Source: Branchiostoma floridae (lineage: Eukaryota; Chordata; Leptocardii; Amphioxiformes; Branchiostomatidae). From it: 64,000 nt of DNA. The position numbers and the translations under genes are program-made. Shown here in pieces: positions 55,515 through 64,000 of this stretch. Where the stretch lies: the NCBI RefSeq assembly GCF_000003815.2, contig NC_049984.1:2624932-2688931 (forward strand). The letters are read 5' to 3'. The notes under the pieces were generated by a model, which saw nothing but the letters and a program-made list of their open reading frames with translations, had not been told where the DNA came from and searched no databases. Each line of letters starts with the position of its first letter. Within the stretch, counting starts at the first letter, position 1.

Positions 55515-55652
55515 TTGTACTGTAAATGCAGAAAAGAAAAACAAAATAAATGCAGAAAACACCAACATTTTTGCATTACAGTATGTGACTACAGTCTCGA
55601 ACTAATCTTCTGCTAAATTAAATCCCCGCAGACTTAAATGCATTTACAGTAT
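55515..55652 (-). mobile_element. MITE, TACTGTAAATGCA family, degraded copy 8
   Basis: TACTGTAAATGCAGAAAAGA at the left and CATTTACAGTA at the right, with the interior largely lost. Confidence 0.7.
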
Positions 55653-56575
55653 TTTTTCCTCCTCTCATCCCTTGAACATAGCCTTTGGTTCAGTTCAATC
55701 AGTTGCCCAGATGCAGTATGTGTTTGGGGAGGCGATAACTAGTATCTGGCGTTCAGACGCACTGTCCAGTCCATCTCAGGCTGTTCATAATAAGCACATG
55801 ATTCATACAGTGCAGCCCTCAGGTGACAAACTGTGCTTAATCCCTACTCAAGGTAATAGGCATCAATCTTAATCCGTCAGGCCACCTGTAATCAGCGATC
55901 CCTCCAGGCATGTGTCCTTTTCCTGGGTTTAAGTTAATAGTAAGAATGATCCTAATTGACCCAGCTACAGTCAACCCTGTACTAGTGAATACCTCTACAA
56001 AAGGATGTGGCCACCAATGTGGCCACTCTTTGGGCCCTTATTTTTTACAAATTTTCTATAAGCATGAAAAAACAACCTGTAAAATCCTGACTATAGTGAG
56101 CATCTGGTAAGTGTCCACATAAAACAGATTTTCCCAGTCCCAAGTAGTTAGTCCGTGTAACACAAACTCCACTGTCCAGGGCTGTAACTGGCCCCTCCCC
56201 GGCGGATGTGTGGCGGACTGCTATAAGCAACGTTTAATCAGGCTACCAAGTAGTGTCCTTGGGAAAATTTTTGCTGCATTCTCACAGAAAACAAAATCTT
56301 TAAATTCCACAACAAAATTGCACAGATGCAGAGCTTCTCTCGGCTATAGACTCCCTATGATTGACAGCTATCACTATACAGGTGGGACATTTAGGAGCAG
56401 ACAAAGGTGCCAGCAGGTGTGCTGAAGCGGATACACCTGTTCTCGAGGAACACCTGTCGGTCGTCGCTCATGCAGAGAAATTGCCCCAGATTGCAAACCA
56501 GCGATTACTGTGACACAGCCGCGTTACAATGGGTGCCTTTGTTACTGGTGTACCACTGGGCTAACTTCACAATAG
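55653..56575. other. Non-coding sequence upstream of RECQL4 exon a (copy B)
   Basis: Matches 16550-17514 without the long (GTGA)n run. No upstream helicase exon recognised. Confidence 0.5.
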
Positions 56576-56910
56576 CAGGGCTCAAAATATTTTTTTCTGC
56601 ATTCCTGCACTGGTGCAGGTAACATTGAAAATTACCTGCACCAGACAAATTTTACCTGCACCACTCTGACTTTAGGAAGTATGGATCATACTAAAATTGT
56701 TCAGTTGCTACTTTTTCTTTTATACTTCATCAGTGGTAACAGTCAATACAGCTGAGACCAATCCGTATACAGCTACATTAGAGGACATTTATGTATAAAT
56801 CCCAGTACATGGACCAGTGCAGGTTGGGTGCAGGTAGACACCAGAAATACCTGCACAGCTCCAATTTTACCTGCACTAACCTGTATATGCAGGTGGTATT
56901 TTCAGCCCTG
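56576..56910 (+). mobile_element. hAT-like MITE, CAGGGCTCGAAATA family
   Basis: CAGGGCTCAAAATATTTTTT start and GGTATTTTCAGCCCTG end. Orthologous to the truncated copy at 17515. Confidence 0.85.
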
Positions 56911-57059
56911 AATAGGATCCCTACTTCCTGAATTAGAAACAAAGAGTACAGTCTATGTTATCATCGCCAAATGTGTTTAGATCATTTTGTAATGGACAGC
57001 ACATGAGCTTGACTCTGTAAACAAGAATTTTCTTCTAATTTTGCAGTAGCTTTAAAAAG

Positions 57060-57410
57060 GGCCTGATCCAGTGTGTGGGTTGTTGACTCAGGACCTGGAG
57101 GTGCTGAGTTCGAATCCATCACAAGTCCTTACAGGTAAACAAACAAACAAACAAACAAACAGGTCCTGATGTTGTTCCCTTGGGAAAGGCACTTTACATC
57201 TATTTTGTCATTTTGTTCATTTGTAAGTGTGTACCTAGATTTAGCTAGCACAATTAGAAAATGGATACTACTACTACGTGTCGCGGATATAGGACAGTAA
57301 ATGGAGGTCTCATGTCTGAGGAGAGCCACACCTCGAGCACGTTAAGGAGCCAACCACACTTATGGAAAGAGTAGGGGTCCTTCCCGGTGTGAGTGGATCA
57401 AATAAATCTG
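57060..57410 (+). mobile_element. tRNA-derived SINE with intact B box
   Basis: The head contains TGAGTTCGAATCCATC (RNA polymerase III B box GWTCGANNC). It is followed by an ACAAACAAACA run, CCTTGGGAAAGGCACTTTAC, GTACCTAGATTTAGCTAGCA, AGTAAATGGAGGTCTCATGT, GAGGAGAGCCACACC, AGAGTAGGGGTCCTTCCCGG and GTGAGTGGATCAAA. Confidence 0.75.
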
Positions 57411-58326
57411 TCCGGATATGCAGCGTGTACTCTTCAGTACAAACCTGGTGTGTTATGCCATGAGGCAGTTTACCGGGTATGCAATACAAATAAACACATC
57501 AGGGCACTAGTACAACAATGTACTCCAGCCATCACTGAACAGAGACGGTGGGCGTTATCTATAAGATTCTTTTAAGAAACTTCCTGGCACGTTTGACCAA
57601 TTGCTGAATCCGCAAGATCATGTTAATAAGATCATGTGTCTGCAACTCTGGCAAGTTTACTTTTCTGAAGTGGTAAGTCATCAGTACTGATCCTGAAGAA
57701 GGCTACAGTGGTCATTGAAAATTTGATCCGTGTCTGCCTTTGTAAGAAAGTGTTGGAAGAAAGTTTAGCATTGTAGTTGTACGTACTACAAACGAACACA
57801 ATCCCCCAGTCCGCACACTGGTCAGTACACTACAGTTCCACCTGTTCCCACCCAGACCACCTGTTGGTCGTCACTCAGGCAGAAAAAACAGCTCTGACCA
57901 CTGGTGATTACTGCCCAACAAGTGTCACAATGGTCTCCTTTGTTACTGAGGGTTTGTTTTGGGTCTGCGATTGTGCACTGTTGCTAATAGGATTCTCCCT
58001 AATATACTAAATACTAATCACAGACAAAGAGACTGTTATTCTACCATCAGCCCAAGACCAAGAAGGAGGACTGCTTATTCTGATTTCAAGGTCTCACAGT
58101 TTTATATTCTACAGTACCAAAAGGCAGCAATTATAATTAAATTTGATTCAATGAATAACATCTTCAGGTGACTGGAGTGCTGAAAAAGTGAATTATAGTA
58201 AACCATCCAATTTGCAAAGAGGATGGGGATTACACTATATTTCTATATCAGGTCTACAAAGTATTTTATTCACTCCAAAAGAAAGATACGATTTCATCCC
58301 TCCTTGGAAGACTTCTTCAAATACGG
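57411..58326. other. Non-coding, copy B
   Basis: Holds a LINE-tail relative at about 57440-57495 (CCTGGTGTGTTATGCCATGA). It also holds the empty sites for the Harbinger-like MITE (57947) and the 46-bp LINE tail (58053-58058). Confidence 0.55.
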
Positions 58327-58390
58327 AGACACACTGTATCTGTATCTGTATCTATATAGCCGGTATAACCGCCATTCGGCGTAACACACA
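58327..58390 (-). repeat. LINE 3'-tail fragment with (CTGTAT)n (copy B)
   Basis: Counterpart of 19277-19332. Confidence 0.65.
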
Positions 58391-58584
58391 CGCTAGAACC
58401 TACAGTCTTCTGTGGCTGTACAAAGAAAACTGTAGAAGGGCTTCATTTGAGAAATTTTCAATCTAGGCCCAGAATGTGTCCTAGAGAATTATAAAATTTC
58501 ATGTTTCGTGGCGCAGCCGTTATTGTTACTTTCTGAACGATTTTCGTGTCGACTACGTGCAATTCGGGTTGACGGTGGCCATCG

Positions 58585-58684
58585 NNNNNNNNNNNNNNNN
58601 NNNNNNNNNNNNNNNNNNNNNNNNNNNNNNNNNNNNNNNNNNNNNNNNNNNNNNNNNNNNNNNNNNNNNNNNNNNNNNNNNNNN
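58585..58684. other. Assembly gap (100 N)
   Basis: Copy A has about 25 G-rich bases between the same flanks (GGCCATCG and AAAAGCGGAATT). The 100-N size is nominal, and the break falls exactly in the G-run tract. Confidence 0.9.
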
Positions 58685-58822
58685 AAAAAGCGGAATTACA
58701 CCGGGGGTAAAGATGAAGGACGGGGGCACAGATGAATTACGGCGGGGGTTAAGGGGAAGTCCGGGGGAAAAGATGAAGGGGCAGGGGGAAAAGCTGAAGG
58801 AGTTAGGTGGGGGTGCATTACG

Positions 58823-59098
58823 CCAAATCCATTACTCAAGACTTTGATCCTCCTTTTTTTCGGATGGCTTTTTTTCTTGTCTACATGTAATATCCATTTA
58901 AAAAGGGGAAAATGTGGTATCCAGTACTCTAGATGTAAAGCAGTGGAGACGGGACTGATTGCACTCCGGTTGAGAATGCTCACAGACGCTCAATGGTCGC
59001 CGTGGCCGAGAAACAGATCTTTATTCTGTACTGTCACATCCTCTCCTCATCGTGTCTCAACTGCACTCAGTCTTCTCAATCTCAAATCTGCCTTCTAT

Positions 59099-59130
<32 letters not shown>

Positions 59131-60900
59131 TGGACATGGGTGCTAATATAATCAGACCAGATGTGCTTGACAGCTCATTAATAATATCTGTATCTATATA
59201 GCTGGTATAACTGCCCTTCAGTGTAACACACCATCTTCGAAGGCACGCGGCGCGGCAGTAGCTAGTTATATTACACCGAATGACCCGTCACACCTAACTT
59301 TTGCACATCTATCTGAAAGCGTTCTTTAAAACTATCCGGAGAAGATGCTTGTACTGTGCCTAATATATAATATAATACATCGGGTGTATTTGCAGCCAGC
59401 ACAGTAGGTTAACTAATAATAGATCTTCCATTTCTTCTTCCTTGTCTCCTCCTTGGTCAGCAGAAATACAAGATGTTTTTCAGCGATCATCAGTTTCTTG
59501 GAAGCCTACCCAAGAGACATATGTTGTCATTACGGACTCTATTACCATAGATACAGAGTCGTCGTCATTAAGTCATGTTGTCTAACCAGTTCTGCTGTTC
59601 TGCCGGGGTCCATTGATTCGCACCGACCCGTACATGGTGCAGGTGTAACATTGTGCTCCAGAATACTTCAATTCTTTGGGGGCAACTTTCGAATTCCTGA
59701 CAGTTCACCCTACATCGGTACGTATTTAAACTATATTTTCTGGCGTAGGTGATGTGACACATGCTAGTAAGTTACCAATAGCTGCATTTTCTCAATTTTT
59801 CGTGCCAGCTGAATTCAGACTCGGAGGCAAATAAATAAACAGTTGAAGCAATCTGTGACTAAAGGAAGAAACTCTGCGCGCCGCGTTTAGTTTGCTTTTT
59901 CGTTCAATTCCGTTTAATGACACTACCTCTTGCAGTCCCATAAAAGATTAAGGTATGAAATTAATGGCAGTGTTTTTTCGGTAACTTTTTCCGCACCTGT
60001 GTCTGCAGGTACCTGTAAAATGACAATGCGCTGTTTCTCAAATGACCTGTATAACACTACCAAGGGTGTAAATGCGATTTTTACGTGAATTTAACGGAGA
60101 AAACTCTAGAAATGCTGCAGTGAAAATATATGTGAGAGGGAAAAGTTGAAATGTTAGGGACATGTGAAGCATGAAATGTGATGCAGATAACATCCAATCC
60201 TCAAACTGAGCTTTTGACCTACTTAGTACATGCCATAGCCCTATTTGCTCATTGTATAGTTGTCTGTGACAACGCCCCCTTTTCTGTCATTTAAAAATTA
60301 CTCACCGTTCTGTTTTGCTTCTTCAAGAATCAAAATTATTGAAAATTCGTTAGAATCAGGAACATAACAGTGATACATTTCTAGCCAAAAAGATACACAT
60401 TTTAAAGCAAGGAATGGTGGATTTAAACCTCCTTGTTATGTCAGTTGTGCACCAGAAAAAAACAGGAAAGTCAATTACTTGAACTTTCCGGAGTGAAATA
60501 CCGAGCTCGGTCCACTTTTTAATGAAAAATACGGTTGAAGCTCTGGCGATTTTGAAATTCAGCGAGCTGCGACGGATCTACAAATTAGCCCGGCATTCGA
60601 TTAAATTGTGACGCTGGCTAAAGGACAGCGACCCTTTTTAGTATCGTCGTCGAGCGACAACAGTCGAGATTCAAACTCACTAGATACAGAGACAGTCTCT
60701 AACGGCTAGACAGTATATACTACACATACACAGTATTATGATCTGGAATTGGATAATTAGAGGACACATCTTTTGTTCTTTTTGTCACATGTAACCTGTT
60801 CAGCCACTTCTGCTGCATTCGTCTCTTTTGTTTGAACTAATCTTTATTCATGAGATGCTCAGATCGGGCAGCGAACCACTTTCTCAGAAGGCCCTTGATG
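58823..60900. other. Non-coding block conserved with copy A
   Basis: Matches 19681-21959. It includes a (TTTA)n run at 59097-59129 absent from A and one LINE-tail unit at 59187-59233. No exon recognised. Confidence 0.5.
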
Positions 60901-60901
60901 A

Positions 60902-60992
60902 GTACTCTCCAAGCAGAGGTTAGGCTCCGGCTGTTTTTCAACGTTTTTTTTAGTCGTTTTTATCGGGCTTTCTATTTTGTCTTTTTTTTTGC
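60902..60992 (+). mobile_element. Solo left arm of CTCTCCAAGCAGAGG MITE (copy B)
   Basis: Same as 21960-22050 with no difference seen by eye. Confidence 0.8.
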
Positions 60993-61692
60993 TGTGTCCA
61001 ACCTAAGGACAAGGGAGGAGAACCTATTAATGACCACTCTCCGCCTGTATGGACAAGGATCACTATAAGGGAGCGACTCACGGGCAACACGATGCAACTG
61101 TTAACTTGAGGTTTATTCCAGCATGGCCGGCATAGCCGGTGGTCGGTGGTAGGACTGACGTACCACAATCCGTGACGTAGTCACATGTGGGAATGTGGAC
61201 CATACCACTTACAACATAGGTGGTAATCTAAACCTAACTATAACATGGTGGCGCTCAGCCTTAGCCAACTCCAACACACCACAGTTGGCCACCAGGATAT
61301 TGCAGTAGCAAACCATGGTCTTAGCTTAAGGGTGTATCATGATGGAGTTATTTTTCAAAATAACAGCAGAACTTTGTTCAAAACTGCTAGCTGCAATCGA
61401 ATCATTCTGAGGTCTTAACAAGACCTACCCGAATACTAAATAGCAAGGCAATCCACCCAGGCATTCTTGAGTTATCATGTTCAAAAACACAGACAGACAG
61501 ACGGACTGACGCAACAAAAACTTTACAATGTGCCAAGGACTACAATGCTTTCTGCTTACATGTAGGAATTGCATGTGCAAGAACAAGAAGTAAGAAAACA
61601 AGAGTAAGAAAAACATACAGTACTTTGTCATGGAAAGTTACCTGCAGTGTAGACTCATATTCCTAGAGGGCGCAAGTAACCAATTGTGGAGA

Positions 61693-61870
61693 TACTGTAA
61701 ATTTAAGTTCGCGGGGATTTACTTTCGCGGTAGTGGGAAAATGGAGTGTTCGCAGTGGTTTTACGTTTGCGGTAGCGCCATAGACTGTAGTAAAAAAACT
61801 ATAATTGAAAAATGTTTGCGGTGGTTTTAAGTTCATGGTGAAATGGCCACCACGAAACTGCGTTCACAAA
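61693..61870 (+). mobile_element. MITE, TACTGTAAATGCA family, copy 9
   Basis: Counterpart of 22752-22930, right end degraded in the same way. Confidence 0.8.
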
Positions 61871-62099
61871 TTCTGTGACCCTAAACTATACTCATTCCTT
61901 GCATATCTGTGGCTTATTTTTATCTGGAAGTCGATAACAGGACTTCAAACAACATATTAGGAAACTTGATGAAAAAAGAAGGACTTTGAAACGACGGCAT
62001 TTACGACAAGAAGGCTCCCTACGAACTTGAGGCACTGTAAATTGTGAAATATCGATCCCTAGTGGTTTCCTTTTCCTGGTTTTTGTGTTGTTCCCCTGC

Positions 62100-62433
62100 C
62101 TTTCTTGAATAGCAAGTAAAGATATCCCTAGTATGCTGTGTCTAAGGGTTGAGAAACAAACATGCTTTTCATGGCTAGCTACAGAATCTGTGAACGCCTT
62201 CAAATCAAAGCTGGACAATCACTGGAGGGGGATGGAGTACACGCCCAACACAGCATAGACTCTTATTACAGACTCTCATGAACTCTCTCTTCATAACTTT
62301 AGATGTTTTTAGAAGCGGATCTTATAGGCAAAATACCTCTTATCTGATGATATTGTTATGTTATGTTATTTTATGTTATGTTATGTTATGTTATGTTATG
62401 TTATGTTATGTTATGTTATGTTATGTTATGTTA
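62100..62433 (+). mobile_element. LINE 3' end with (TATGT)n tail (copy B)
   Basis: Same C-terminal ORF2 remnant (ESVNAFKSKLDNHW) and pentanucleotide tail as 23160-23481. The tail differs by a few units. Confidence 0.7.
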
Positions 62434-62739
62434 GTTGCTTCCCATCCAATCTCTGATTTGCATACAACTACAACAAAAAAAAACAACGTCATATAACGTC
62501 CTTGAAAAAAACACATGAAAAATCACCACCGCTCACCTCACCCATCCCTAATGACCTCTTTGTGGGTTGTTGGAATTAAAAAAAATTCTTCTATTAAACG
62601 TTGAAAATTATGATGAAACAATTGCTTTTGTATCCTTCATCTGAAGGCATACACAACTATGTCGTCATGCTGAAAGTGACGGGCTGCTAATTAGTGTAAA
62701 AGCTAATTGTCCCTTCAGGGAAAATACCGAAACTACGAC

Positions 62740-63215
62740 ACAAAGGGACCAGACACAGAAATCACAGCACCTCCCAATTAACGAGTTATCCTTGGCACAA
62801 GCCATTGTACCTCCCTACTTTGTTCAAAGGCAAAGGCAAAGGCAATAACAACACACCTATGACGAATACAGAAATTACGTCACACTCGGTTCATATCTAA
62901 CGCACAACAGGCTACCCTTGGCACTTCGCCATTGTTCTCTTTCCCTCCCTTTTTTTTAACAACGGAAAAGACGATACATAACAACACACCTATGACGAAT
63001 ACAGAAATTACGTCACACTCGGTTTATATCTAACGACAACAGGCACATGCCATTGTTCTCTTTCCCTCCCTTTTTTGAACAAAGGGAAAAAGACAATAAC
63101 GACACACCTTTGACGAATACAGAAATTACGTCACACTGTGTTTACATCTAACGACAACAGGCTATCCTTGGCACAAGCCATTGTCCTCTTTCCCTCCCTT
63201 TTTTTGAACAAAGGA
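62740..63215. repeat. ~125-bp tandem repeat, three to four units (single copy in A)
   Basis: Units share GACGAATACAGAAATTACGT, CACACTCGGTT, CTAACGACAACAGGC, GCCATTGTTCTCTTTCCCTC, CCTTTTTTGAACAAAGG. Copy A 23690-23820 has a single unit. Confidence 0.8.
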
Positions 63216-63770
63216 AAAGATGATACCAGCGCACCAATGACGAACAGTTGTTTGGCAAGGTGTGCACAGGTGACGCACACAGGTGCAGCCTGACTCGCAG
63301 GTAGGGGCGGGCAACAGGTGAAACCTGGCGGGTTGCCAGGGGCGATGGGCGTGGCCGCTCAGGCGTGAAGGACAGGTGGTGGGGAACAGGTACTCGCCAG
63401 GTGGGACAATGGAGGGTCGATAATAGGTGTCATCATGTCTGCCTGGGAATTCGTGCTTCACCTGTTTTCACCTGTCTGTAAGTTGGTTGGTTGGTTGGTG
63501 AAACTCAGCATTCCTCAGAAAGTTATGAAATTCAATTTATGGTATACCTTGGCCAAAGTGAGTTGATTTTGAGAGACATGTACATGGTACAAATCAACAT
63601 CTGGCAGGGAATCTATAATTTCCCTTGTGTCTGTTTGTACGTTGGTTGGTTGGTTGGTCAGTAATATTCAGAAAGTTATGAAGGAATTCTTATGTTCCTT
63701 TGTTGTGGCAGAAATGATTAAATTTGATTTTGTGGAATAATGTACAGCGTATAAGTCAAGACCAAGAAAT

Positions 63771-63973
63771 TACTGTAAATGCATTTAAGTTCGCGGGGAT
63801 TTAATTTCGCGGTAACGGGAAAAAGGACTCTTCGCGGCGCTTTTAAATTCGCGGTAGCACCATGCACAGTAGTCTCTTAATGCCAAGGAAAAATGTTTTT
63901 AAGTTCGCGGTGAAGCGGCCACTGCGAAAACCGCGAACATTAATCCACCGCAAAAGTTTCTGCATTTACAGTA
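63771..63973 (+). mobile_element. MITE, TACTGTAAATGCA family, copy 10
   Basis: Full length, nearly identical to 24473-24665. Confidence 0.9.
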
Positions 63974-64000
63974 CTGTATTACCATTGTGGGACAGGGAAC

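Larger units (their letters stand above)
42540..64000. repeat. Direct duplication, unit B (runs off the window)
   Basis: Collinear partner of 5690-24690. Unit-specific differences include a ~4.8 kb insertion at about 47035-51840 and an hAT-like MITE at 54561-54900. It lacks the mariner, the 403-bp MITE, the 930-bp element and the Harbinger-like MITE of unit A. Confidence 0.9.

Noticed and set aside
57060-57130. Possible tRNA gene with a B box
   Set aside because: No cloverleaf can be completed and the downstream body is the repeated SINE sequence, so it is a SINE head.

Overview
The window reads as a chordate or invertebrate-deuterostome nuclear genome, most likely amphioxus (Branchiostoma). 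Genes are split into short phase-consistent exons with GT/AG introns. Non-coding DNA is crowded with short foldback transposons (MITEs), tRNA-derived SINEs, LINE 3' ends and minisatellites. There are five runs of N. No bacterial or viral gene organisation is visible. The species call is inference from gene structure and repeat style.

Layout. (1) 594-727 (+): last exon of an extracellular ADAMTS/papilin-type protein, a six-cysteine PLAC domain; its stop-codon region is repeated twice more downstream. (2) 7519-16325 (-): nine intact exons encoding the C-terminal ~506 residues of a RECQL4-type RecQ helicase, from just before helicase motif V to the stop ('copy A'). (3) 34914-38976 (+): a five-exon eEF1A-like GTPase gene missing most of its switch I region. 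(4) 43672-55406 (-): the same nine RECQL4 exons again ('copy B'), with a 1-bp frameshift in exon e. Copies A and B belong to a direct duplication: about 5690-24690 matches 42540-64000 and runs past the window end. It is either a real tandem duplication with a ~36-39 kb step or two haplotypes laid end to end by the assembler. The upstream RECQL4 exons (Sld2-like N-terminus, helicase motifs I to IV) are not seen for either copy. Copy A has no room for them inside the window without crossing the EF1A gene and copy B.

The most unusual feature is that the RECQL4 exon/intron junctions have themselves become tandem repeats. Partial copies of an exon edge, carrying the splice donor, splice acceptor or stop codon, are repeated in the neighbouring intron or 3' flank for exons a, e, f, g and i in both copies and for exon h in copy B. 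The PLAC exon shows the same pattern. Array copy number differs between A and B (for example 10 versus 5 units at the exon e acceptor).

A second point of interest is a ~4.8 kb segment present only in copy B (about 47035-51840), inside the intron between exons e and f. It contains what looks like an independent, spliced, polyadenylated small gene on the + strand. Comparing A with B also gives clean filled/empty sites for several transposons.
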